From the NCBI GenBank assembly GCA_028703215.1, contig JAQVNH010000063.1, positions 1-6,469 on the forward strand: 6,469 nucleotides of DNA. The letters are read 5' to 3'. Position 1 is the first letter of the stretch, and each line of letters opens with the position of its first letter. The notes below the pieces were generated by a model. The model saw only the letters and a program-made list of their open reading frames with translations. It did not search any database and was not told the DNA's origin. Shown piece by piece: positions 1 through 5,906 of the stretch. The position numbers were made by a program, and so were the translations under genes. This DNA is from Eubacteriales bacterium. Its GTDB lineage: Bacteria > Bacillota > Clostridia > Acetivibrionales > STF1-152.

Positions 1-47
1 ATACTCGCAAGCCACTCGGGGCATAGAATAAAGGGTATTTCAATTTA

Positions 48-66
48 TGTTATCATTTTGTTATCA
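48..66. repeat. Paired 8-bp direct repeat downstream of guaA
   Basis: TGTTATCA occurs at 48-55 and again at 59-66, separated by TTT, so the two copies repeat every 11 bp, about one helical turn. The copies are identical. The position is about 60 bp past the guaA stop, in AT-rich non-coding DNA. Two same-face half-sites would suit a DNA-binding protein acting on a gene to the left of the window, but that is inference; chance is possible in AT-rich sequence. Confidence 0.35.
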
Positions 67-123
67 AAGCGGGTGATGAATTCGGAATCCCTTGATATTA
101 CTGGGATTTAGGCTCTCTTTTTT

Positions 124-1659
124 TCATTCCCACTCGATCGTTGCGGGAGGCTTTGTGGTGATATCGTATACTATCCTGTTGACATGGGCGACCTCGTTGA
201 CGATCCTGTTTGAGATCCTTTCGAGCACTTCCCAGGGTATCCTCGCCCAGTCTGCGGTCATGAAGTCCATCGTTGTGACCGCCCTTATAGCTAAGGCAAA
301 TTCATAAGTTCTTTCGTCCCCCATAACTCCAACGCTTCTCATGTCGGTCAGCACGGTAAAATATTGATTGATATCCTTTTCAAGTCCGGCTTTTGCGATC
401 TCGGTCCTGACAATGTAATCGGAATCTCTGACGATTTCAAGCTTTTCTTCCGTTATATCTCCGATGATGCGAACGGCCAGTCCGGGTCCCGGGAACGGTT
501 GTCTCCAGACGATTTCCGGCGGCAACCCCAACTCGAGTCCAACTTCCCTGACCTCATCCTTAAAAAGGTTCCTCAGCGGTTCTATGATGTCCTTAAAATC
601 TACGTGATCAGGAAGCCCCCCCACATTGTGGTGGCTTTTGATCTTTGCCGAGCTTCCGGTTCCGCTCTCGACCACATCCGGATAGATAGTTCCCTGAACA
701 AGGTATTCGACTTTCCCGATTTTCTTTGACTCTTCCTCAAATACCCGGATAAACTCCTCCCCGATTATCTTTCTCTTCGCTTCGGGGTCTCTTACACCGC
801 TAAGTTTTCCTAGGAATCTGTCCTTGGCGTCAACTTTTATAAGTTTAATGTCAAACTTTTCCCTGATGACCTTTTCAACCTGGTCGCACTCGTATTTTCT
901 GAGCAAGCCGTGGTCTACAAAAACACAGGTCAGATTCTTACCGACTGCTTTGCTGAGAAGAACTGCCGATACCGTTGAATCAACTCCGCCCGAAAGCGCG
1001 CACAGAACTGAACCTTCTCCGACTTTTTCTTTGATACTCCTTATCATTTCATCAACAAACGAGGAGATTTTCCAATCACCCTTGCATCCGCAAATCTCAA
1101 AAAGAAAATTTCCGAGTATTTCTTTACCCCTCGGAGTATGCAGCACTTCCGGATGGAATTGCACTCCATACAGATTCTTTTCCGGATTTTCCATAGCTGC
1201 TGCGGGGCAATTATCCGAATCCGCAATTTTGTCAAATCCTGTTGGCAGGGAATCAACATAAAAGGTGTGACTCATCCAGCAGGTTTCATTCTGACAGATA
1301 TTTTTAAACAGCTTTGACCTGTTGTCGAATTTGATATCGACCTTTCCGTATTCACGGTTAGACGCCCTTTTGACACTGCCTCCGTAAACCGCTGTCATCA
1401 GCTGCATCCCATAGCAGATGCCGAGAACGGGTATGCCCATGTCAAAGATCCTGTTGTCGCAATGCGGCGCATCAGCATCGGTTATGGACGCCGGACCGCC
1501 GGTCAATACTATTCCGACCGGATTCATCCCGGCAATTTTTTCGTACGGCGTATTATAAGGCAGAATCTCACAGTATACTTTTGCTTCCCTTATTCTTCTT
1601 GCAATGAGAAGGTTGTACTGCCCTCCAAAATCAAGGATCAAGATCAATTCATGTTTCAA
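124..1659 (-). CDS. guaA: GMP synthase (glutamine-hydrolysing)
   Basis: Makes GMP from XMP, ATP and glutamine, the last step of guanine nucleotide synthesis, in the cytosol. The 511-residue product is full family length. The N-terminal class I glutamine amidotransferase domain (about 1-190) has the nucleophile Cys82 in GICYGMQ and the His169/Glu171 pair in FHPEV. The ATP pyrophosphatase domain follows, with the PP-loop SGGVDST at 223-229, and the C-terminal dimerisation domain ends in the family signature [11 protein letters not shown]. The start is TTG at 1659: an AGGGAG SD site sits 7 nt upstream and no in-frame ATG is near. One oddity is WMSHTFYV at 128-135, where many homologues read WMSHGDxV. 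The gene follows larC after 144 nt and probably has its own promoter. It ends in TGA. Identification is near certain; only the start is slightly open. Confidence 0.97.
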   Translation of the reverse strand: MKHELILILDFGGQYNLLIARRIREAKVYCEILPYNTPYEKIAGMNPVGIVLTGGPASITDADAPHCDNRIFDMGIPVLGICYGMQLMTAVYGGSVKRASNREYGKVDIKFDNRSKLFKNICQNETCWMSHTFYVDSLPTGFDKIADSDNCPAAAMENPEKNLYGVQFHPEVLHTPRGKEILGNFLFEICGCKGDWKISSFVDEMIRSIKEKVGEGSVLCALSGGVDSTVSAVLLSKAVGKNLTCVFVDHGLLRKYECDQVEKVIREKFDIKLIKVDAKDRFLGKLSGVRDPEAKRKIIGEEFIRVFEEESKKIGKVEYLVQGTIYPDVVESGTGSSAKIKSHHNVGGLPDHVDFKDIIEPLRNLFKDEVREVGLELGLPPEIVWRQPFPGPGLAVRIIGDITEEKLEIVRDSDYIVRTEIAKAGLEKDINQYFTVLTDMRSVGVMGDERTYEFALAIRAVTTMDFMTADWARIPWEVLERISNRIVNEVAHVNRIVYDITTKPPATIEWE

Positions 1660-1666
1660 TATACCA

Positions 1667-1672
1667 CTCCCT
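1667..1672 (-). promoter_or_regulatory. Ribosome binding site of guaA
   Basis: AGGGAG on the minus strand, 7 nt before the TTG at 1659. This strong, well-spaced SD site is the main support for the TTG start. Confidence 0.75.
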
Positions 1673-1686
1673 AAGATGAAATTTCC

Positions 1687-1767
1687 GGTGCCGGTAAAAT
1701 ATGGTGTCGTTATAAAATGGTGCCGGTATAAATATGGTGCCGTTGTAAAATGGTGCTGCTAAAACAT
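1687..1767. repeat. Five tandem 16-17 bp degenerate repeats in the guaA leader
   Basis: On the plus strand the units are GGTGCCGGTAAAATAT (1687-1702), GGTGTCGTTATAAAAT (1703-1718), GGTGCCGGTATAAATAT (1719-1735), GGTGCCGTTGTAAAAT (1736-1751) and GGTGCTGCTAAAACAT (1752-1767). GGTG and the A/T-rich tail are kept while the middle varies. Units 1 and 3 resemble each other, as do 2 and 4, so the array may have grown as a 32-33 bp double unit. The unit length is not a multiple of three and no gene spans it. It lies between the larC stop and the guaA SD site. Its right end overlaps the candidate guaA -10 box, so most of it would be transcribed as leader. Function unknown: operator array, RNA element or simple repeat expansion. 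Confidence 0.85.
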
Positions 1768-1791
1768 ATCGATACGTGTTCTGATCTTCAA
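1763..1791 (-). promoter_or_regulatory. Candidate guaA promoter
   Basis: Minus-strand TTGAAG (1786-1791) and TATGTT (1763-1768) are separated by 17 bp, each matching 4 of 6 sigma-A consensus bases. Transcription would begin near 1756, inside the repeat array, giving a leader of roughly 100 nt before guaA. The match is modest. The 144-nt gap after larC is the better argument that guaA has its own start. Confidence 0.4.
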
Positions 1792-1803
1792 ATATTTAAT
1801 CTC

Positions 1804-2991
1804 TCAATTGATTCTGCCTCTATCGGCCAAATCCCTGCGAACCTGCTCGAATACCTGATATAAAGGCATGTCTCTATCCTTCGCGATTTTTCTGCAATCC
1901 TCATATTCAGGCGAATATCTGATGTCTTTATCTGTTCCCGAAATCTTTACGCGCACATCTCCGAATTTTGTGTTCACACTTTCAATGCTTCTTTGCTTTA
2001 CATAACGCTCCGTAATTCTCCGCCTTATACCCAGCGTTCCTGTTTCCCTGAATATGGTTTCGGCAACATTCTTCTCTTCGGAAAGCGGAGCAAGAGCTGT
2101 CAGCATGAATGCCGGCCTGTTCTTTTTCATATATATCGGCGTGTAAAAAACATCGACTGCGCCTTTTTCCATAAGCTTGCCCATTGTGTACCCGAGCACC
2201 TCGGAACTGACGCTGTCCAGATTAGTTTCAAGCATCACGATTTCTTCGAGCTCGTCAAAATTTCCAAACAGGTCTCCCGAAACGACACGAAGGGCGTTCA
2301 ATCTTCCCGTGTCCCTTTTTCCGAAGCCATAACCGACATTTTCTATCATCATAACAGGCATATTCCCGAAACTTACGGCAACGGATTTAATAAAACCCAT
2401 TCCCGTGGGTGTAACAAGTTCGCAGTTTATATCTTCGGATACCAGCGGAATATTGCTTCCCTTAAGCATCTCCAGCACTGCAGGCACCGGGATCGGTATC
2501 ATTCCGTGACTGCAACTGGTAGAGCCTTTTCCATCGTGAAGAGGGGATGAGAAAACCCTTTCTATCCCCAGCAGGTCAAGGCAAATCGCGCATCCGACAA
2601 TATCAAGTATCGAGTCCATAGCTCCGACCTCGTGAAAATGTATTTCGTTGACGTCAACGCCGTGAACAGCGGACTCCGCAAGTGCGATTTCCTTAAAAAT
2701 ATCGATGCTTGTTTCGACAACAGACGGTTTAAGCGAGCTTGCCCGTATCAACTCTGTAATGTCAGAAAGCTTTCTGTGGATATGGCTGTGTTTTTCTTCC
2801 GATGTAATCTCCACATCGGTTCCTGTTATTCCATGAACAGTTCTTTTGCTGATTTTGATATCATATCCGTCGAGCGCGAGTTTTTTGATTTCAAACATGA
2901 ACTCTTCCGCATCGATCCCCAGATCCAGCATCGCGCCAAGAGCCATATCTCCGCTGATACCGGAAAAACAGTCAAAATAAAGTGCCTTCAT
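1804..2991 (-). CDS. larC: Nickel-pincer cofactor nickel insertase LarC
   Basis: LarC inserts nickel into the bis-thiocarboxylated pyridinium mononucleotide in a CTP-dependent step, completing the NPN cofactor. The 395-residue product starts with the family signature MKALYFDCFSGISGDM. It carries a His-rich stretch at 68-72 (HSHIH), HFHEVGAMDSILDIVG at 118-133, PIPVPAVLEML at 166-176 and ELVTPTG at 191-197. The C-terminal CTP-binding part (about 250 on) has TPIYMKKNRP at 284-293. In L. plantarum this protein is made from two ORFs by frameshifting; here it is one unbroken frame. ETNLDS at 255-260 differs from the more usual ETNxDD. I chose ATG at 2991 over an in-frame GTG at 3015 because AGGTGGG lies 5 nt before it and the family N-terminus begins there. 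larB ends 26 nt upstream. Confidence 0.94.
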   Translation of the reverse strand: MKALYFDCFSGISGDMALGAMLDLGIDAEEFMFEIKKLALDGYDIKISKRTVHGITGTDVEITSEEKHSHIHRKLSDITELIRASSLKPSVVETSIDIFKEIALAESAVHGVDVNEIHFHEVGAMDSILDIVGCAICLDLLGIERVFSSPLHDGKGSTSCSHGMIPIPVPAVLEMLKGSNIPLVSEDINCELVTPTGMGFIKSVAVSFGNMPVMMIENVGYGFGKRDTGRLNALRVVSGDLFGNFDELEEIVMLETNLDSVSSEVLGYTMGKLMEKGAVDVFYTPIYMKKNRPAFMLTALAPLSEEKNVAETIFRETGTLGIRRRITERYVKQRSIESVNTKFGDVRVKISGTDKDIRYSPEYEDCRKIAKDRDMPLYQVFEQVRRDLADRGRIN

Positions 2992-2996
2992 AAAAT

Positions 2997-3003
2997 CCCA
3001 CCT
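2997..3003 (-). promoter_or_regulatory. Ribosome binding site of larC
   Basis: Minus-strand AGGTGGG, 5 nt before the ATG at 2991. It decides against the upstream GTG at 3015, which would place this SD site inside the coding region and add eight residues foreign to the family. Confidence 0.75.
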
Positions 3004-3017
3004 CTCACATTTCACAT

Positions 3018-3764
3018 TTAAAGGCTGTTGATCATCGCCGCCAGATACCCCGCTCCGAAGCCGTTGTCAATATTTACGACGCCTATGCCGCTGGCGCAGC
3101 TGTTTAGCATAGTCAAAAGCGCCGAGAGCCCCTTAAAACTCGCGCCGTATCCCACGCTTGTCGGAACGGCGATGACCGGTTTGTCGACAAGTCCTCCTAC
3201 AACGCTCGCGAGAGCGCCCTCCATGCCGGCAACAACAATGATGACATTCGCCTCTCCGATCCTGTCAGCATGAGCCAGCAATCTGTGCAGCCCTGCTACT
3301 CCCACATCAAATATCCTATCAACTCTGTTGCCCATTGTCTCAGCCGTGACAGCAGCTTCCTCAGCGACAGGGATATCCGCGGTGCCCGCAGTCAGAACAG
3401 CAATCACCTTTTCGTTTCTCTTTATATCCAGCTTGTTTATGACAACGATCCGCGCCTCTTTATAATATATGGCATTATCGGCCACTTTTGATATGGCTTC
3501 GTATACCTCGCGGCTTGCTCGTGTAGCCATGATATTCGAATTGTTCAGCATGAGTTTCTTTGTTATATCAACTATTTGCCCGGTTGTTTTTCCCAAACAG
3601 AAAATGACCTCCGGATAACCATTCCTGATATTTCTGTGATGGTCAACCTTCGCAAATCCGATATCCTCAAAAGGAAGTTTTTTGAGCTCCGTGAAAGCCT
3701 CATCCACGCTGAGTTCTCCGGATCTTACATTTTCGAGCATTTCTTTCAGATCTTCAGCCTTCAC
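3018..3764 (-). CDS. larB: Pyridinium-3,5-biscarboxylic acid mononucleotide synthase LarB
   Basis: LarB performs the first NPN step: it carboxylates C5 of the pyridinium ring of nicotinic acid adenine dinucleotide and cleaves the phosphoanhydride, giving the biscarboxylated mononucleotide and AMP. The 248-residue product has the LarB N-terminal region with DHHRNIRNGYPEVIF at 41-55, and a PurE-like C-terminal domain from about 118. That domain has VLTAGTADIPVAEEA at 123-137, GMEGALASVVGGL at 180-192 and PTSVGYG at 201-207. Cys223, followed by NIDNGFGAG at 231-239, probably corresponds to the reactive cysteine described for L. plantarum LarB. The start is GTG at 3764 with GAGGTG 8 nt upstream. 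It stops with TAA, the only non-UGA stop among the genes here. It sits between larE (59 nt) and larC (26 nt) in one apparent operon. Confidence 0.95.
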   Translation of the reverse strand: MKAEDLKEMLENVRSGELSVDEAFTELKKLPFEDIGFAKVDHHRNIRNGYPEVIFCLGKTTGQIVDITKKLMLNNSNIMATRASREVYEAISKVADNAIYYKEARIVVINKLDIKRNEKVIAVLTAGTADIPVAEEAAVTAETMGNRVDRIFDVGVAGLHRLLAHADRIGEANVIIVVAGMEGALASVVGGLVDKPVIAVPTSVGYGASFKGLSALLTMLNSCASGIGVVNIDNGFGAGYLAAMINSL

Positions 3765-3772
3765 GCTTTTCG

Positions 3773-3778
3773 CACCTC
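3773..3778 (-). promoter_or_regulatory. Ribosome binding site of larB
   Basis: Minus-strand GAGGTG lies 8 nt before the GTG start at 3764 and supports that codon. A nearer-looking ATG at 3778-3780 is out of frame. Confidence 0.7.
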
Positions 3779-3784
3779 ATTAAC

Positions 3785-3793
3785 AATATAGCA
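3785..3793 (-). promoter_or_regulatory. Possible extended -10 promoter before larB
   Basis: The minus strand reads TGCTATATT in the larE-larB gap: an extended -10 TG followed by TATATT (5 of 6). The hexamer 17 bp upstream, TTTATG, is a poor -35. It would give a leader of only about 14 nt before larB. The gap is longer than others in the operon, so an internal promoter is possible, but the evidence is thin. Confidence 0.25.
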
Positions 3794-3823
3794 TAATCCC
3801 GCGTTCACATAAAGAAAAAAGCG

Positions 3824-4651
3824 TCAGGGATTAAGGCTTCCCTTTTTGTAGCCCTCGAGTTCAACAGCAACAAATTTGAAGCCCAGTTCTTTCAATTTTT
3901 CGCTCACCTTTTTCCTCAAGTTCATGTCCGCAAATTTATTCAACTCATCAGCCAAAACCTCTATCCGTCCGATTTCTTCGTGATGGCGAACTCTTACCTG
4001 TGTGAATCCGAGACTTCTGAGATATTTTTCCGCTTCTCCGATTATTCTTAATTTTTCCGAGGTAATCATTTCGCCGTATGGTATCCTTGACGCAAGGCAA
4101 GCGGATGGGGGTTTGTTTTTTGCGGGTATGCCCATTTCCCGCGCAAGCAGAGATATGTCAAGCTTGGAAAATCCCGCTTCTCTCAGGGGGCTCATTACCC
4201 CATGCTCTTTCAGCGCTTTCATTCCGGGCCTGTAGTCATCGTCGTCATCAATATTAGTGCCGTCAGCAACATTTGAAAAGCCTTCTTTTGAAGATATCTC
4301 CATAATTTTGCCGAATATTTCCCGTTTGCAATGATAGCACCTGTCTGGAGGATTGTTTTTAAATTTGTCCAAACCCAAACGATCTACTTGTGCTTTTATA
4401 AGCCTTATTCCCGAGCGCGACGTGAAATCAGCCGCCTCGCTGATCTCATGCTCGGCGCTCACAGGAGAAACAGCCATAACCGCTATTGCATTTTCACCCA
4501 AAACCTCATGCGCGACTGCAAGAAGAAACATGCTGTCCACTCCCCCGGAATACGCAACCGCAAGATTGTCCAGTTTTTTTAGCATATTTTTAAGTTTTAC
4601 CAGTTTGACATGCGCCGGATCCGTTTGTATCCCCAATTGTTCAAACCTCAC
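3824..4651 (-). CDS. larE: ATP-dependent sulfurtransferase LarE, [4Fe-4S] type
   Basis: LarE adenylates the carboxylates of the LarB product and replaces them with thiocarboxylates, supplying the two sulfurs that hold nickel in NPN. The 275-residue protein has the PP-loop SGGVDS at 35-40, YRPGMKAL at 140-147, SACLASRIPYG at 183-193 and VRVRHH at 219-224. Its two arginines appear to match Arg212 and Arg214 of the L. plantarum enzyme. Cys105 and Cys108 form a CxxC (RCYHCK) and Cys185 matches the sulfur-donor Cys176 of that enzyme. From memory, the L. plantarum protein lacks the CxxC pair, so this protein fits the cluster-dependent, catalytic LarE class. The start is GTG at 4651, overlapping the prfB stop by 4 bp (GTGA) with little SD sequence, which suggests translational coupling. 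A later start near Met23 would still keep the whole PP-loop. Confidence 0.94.
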   Translation of the reverse strand: MRFEQLGIQTDPAHVKLVKLKNMLKKLDNLAVAYSGGVDSMFLLAVAHEVLGENAIAVMAVSPVSAEHEISEAADFTSRSGIRLIKAQVDRLGLDKFKNNPPDRCYHCKREIFGKIMEISSKEGFSNVADGTNIDDDDDYRPGMKALKEHGVMSPLREAGFSKLDISLLAREMGIPAKNKPPSACLASRIPYGEMITSEKLRIIGEAEKYLRSLGFTQVRVRHHEEIGRIEVLADELNKFADMNLRKKVSEKLKELGFKFVAVELEGYKKGSLNP

Positions 4652-5773
4652 TGATCGTTTGATTTTATGCTGTTGTTGAGCCAGGCAAGATAAGCGCTCA
4701 TGAAACCGTCAAGCCTGCCATCCATGACTGCGCTGACATTGCCTTCCTCATAATCTGTCCGGTGGTCTTTGACCAGTGTGTACGGGCAGAAAACATAGGA
4801 TCTGATCTGGCTGCCCCAGGCAATATCCATCTGCACGCCCTTAAGGTCATCGATTTTATCCTTTTGTTCCTCTTCTTTGAGCAACAGCAATTTTGATTTC
4901 AATATTTTCATTGCCATTTCTTTGTTCTGGTACTGGGATCTTTCATTCTGACAGGTAACGACTATATTTGTCGGCAAATGTGTTATGCGTATTGCCGAAG
5001 AGGTTTTATTGACATGCTGCCCGCCCGCGCCGCTCGAACGGTAAACGTCAACTCTCAGATCGTCCTGATCGATATTTACCTCAATGGTGTCGTCAAGCTC
5101 GGGCATTACTTCCATTGATGCAAAAGAAGTATGTCTTCTCGCATTGGAATCAAAAGGAGATATCCTGACCAGCCTGTGGACACCTTTTTCACTTTTTAGA
5201 TAACCGTATGCGTTTTCACCCTCGATGCGCAAAGTAACGCTCTTGATGCCCGCCTCATCTCCCGCGAGCAAATCTAGCGTCTCCACGGCGAAGCCTTTTT
5301 GCTCAGACCACCTGGTGTACATGCGAAGCAGCATTTCGACCCAGTCTTGCGCTTCAGTGCCGCCCGCTCCGGCATGCAATGTGATTATAGCATTGTTCTT
5401 GTCATATTTCCCCGACAGAAGAGTGGCAAGTTTGAGCTCTGAAAGCTGTTCGCCGATATGCTCTGCCAGTTCTCGCACTTCATTGACAACTGATTTGTCT
5501 TCTTCCTCATTGCCAAGCTGGATCAGTGTTTTAACATCTTCCAATTCCTGCTCGATCTTATGGAATCCATCCAATTTCCTTTGGAGAGATTTCATCTTCT
5601 GCATTACTTTTTGCGAGTTGTCCGCGTCATTCCAGAATTCGGGCTCTGCGGCTTTTTGTTCAAGTTCCTCGAGCTCATTGCTCACCCGAGGCATGTCAAA
5701 GAGACCATCTCATTTCGTCGACTTTCTCTTTCAACTCTTCGATTTCCTGCACATATTGATCCAATTCAAGCAC
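4648..5773 (-). CDS. prfB: Peptide chain release factor 2, expressed by +1 programmed frameshift
   Basis: RF2 recognises UGA and UAA stop codons on the ribosome and triggers peptide release. The gene opens with GTG at 5773 and reads 25 codons (VLELDQYVQEIEELKEKVDE and on) to an in-frame UGA at 5698-5696. A +1 shift there continues with Asp at 5697 and then 348 codons to TGA at 4648, for 374 residues in all; one base is skipped. In that numbering the stop-codon-reading SPF is at 205-207 and the catalytic GGQ at 250-252, the same positions as in E. coli RF2. Residue 246 is Ser. Conserved HAGAGGTEAQDW is at 133-144. GGGAG lies 8 nt before the GTG, and two promoters lie upstream. A start at the ATG at 5694 would drop the conserved N-terminal helix. 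larE begins within its stop codon region. Confidence 0.95.
5695..5710 (-). promoter_or_regulatory. RF2 autoregulatory +1 frameshift site
   Basis: Minus-strand CTTTGAC (5701-5695) holds the classic slip codon CUU, the stop UGA and a following C, a poor termination context. Three bases upstream sits AGATGG (5710-5705), where E. coli has the strong SD-like AGGGGG, so the stimulator is weak here. The UGA is codon 26, as in E. coli. When RF2 is scarce the ribosome pauses on UGA and slips +1 to make more RF2. Confidence 0.93.
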
Positions 5774-5781
5774 TTTTATCA

Positions 5782-5786
5782 CTCCC
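5782..5786 (-). promoter_or_regulatory. Ribosome binding site of prfB
   Basis: Minus-strand GGGAG, 8 nt before the GTG at 5773. It supports starting upstream of the frameshift instead of at the ATG at 5694, which has no comparable SD site. Confidence 0.7.
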
Positions 5787-5804
5787 GTTAATTCTCTTCT
5801 CTAT

Positions 5805-5833
5805 ATTACAATTACTTCTTTTGATCATGTCAC
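5805..5833 (-). promoter_or_regulatory. prfB promoter, proximal
   Basis: Minus-strand GTGACA (5828-5833) and TGTAAT (5805-5810) lie 17 bp apart, each matching 5 of 6 sigma-A consensus bases. Transcription would start near 5798, about 25 nt before the prfB start codon. Confidence 0.5.
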
Positions 5834-5843
5834 AACGTTATTG

Positions 5844-5873
5844 ATTATATCCTACGGTTGGCCGGACTGTAAA
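5844..5873 (-). promoter_or_regulatory. prfB promoter, distal
   Basis: Minus-strand TTTACA (5868-5873, 5 of 6) and a perfect TATAAT (5844-5849) are 18 bp apart. Transcription would start near 5837, leaving a leader of about 64 nt. It lies just past the ANTAR gene and probably drives prfB-larE-larB-larC. Confidence 0.65.
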
Positions 5874-5874
5874 T

Positions 5875-5906
5875 ACAGGCTTTGCCGATAAGCGCCCTAT
5901 GCCTGT
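5875..5906. other. Stem-loop between the ANTAR gene and prfB
   Basis: ACAGGC and GCCTGT form a perfect 6-bp stem (5875-5880 with 5901-5906) around a 20-nt loop, starting at the last base of the ANTAR stop codon. In the minus direction only a short ATTT follows, so it is a poor intrinsic terminator for the ANTAR gene. In the plus direction a run of nine T (5912-5920) follows within a few bases, which looks more terminator-like, although no plus-strand gene is visible. Confidence 0.3.

Noticed and set aside
86..124. AATCCC/GGGATT hairpin (86-91 with 103-108) then seven T, a possible plus-strand terminator
   Set aside because: The stem is short with an 11-nt loop, the T-run begins 9 nt after it, and no plus-strand gene is visible. 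In the guaA direction no U-run follows, so it does not serve guaA either.
1687..1767. CRISPR array
   Set aside because: Units are 16-17 bp, directly abutting and degenerate, with no spacers and no cas genes.
1660..1803. Purine riboswitch upstream of guaA
   Set aside because: The conserved core blocks of the purine aptamer are not present; the gap is filled by the tandem repeats.
1993..2550. Plus-strand open frame of 185 codons opposite larC
   Set aside because: It mirrors a well-conserved LarC coding region and its translation resembles no family I know.
3013..3015. GTG start for larC eight codons upstream
   Set aside because: The added residues do not match the family, and the SD site lies between this codon and the ATG at 2991.
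5225..5791. Long plus-strand open frame of 188 codons opposite prfB
   Set aside because: It is Ser-rich low-complexity translation of the prfB antisense strand, with no recognisable domain; prfB is certain.
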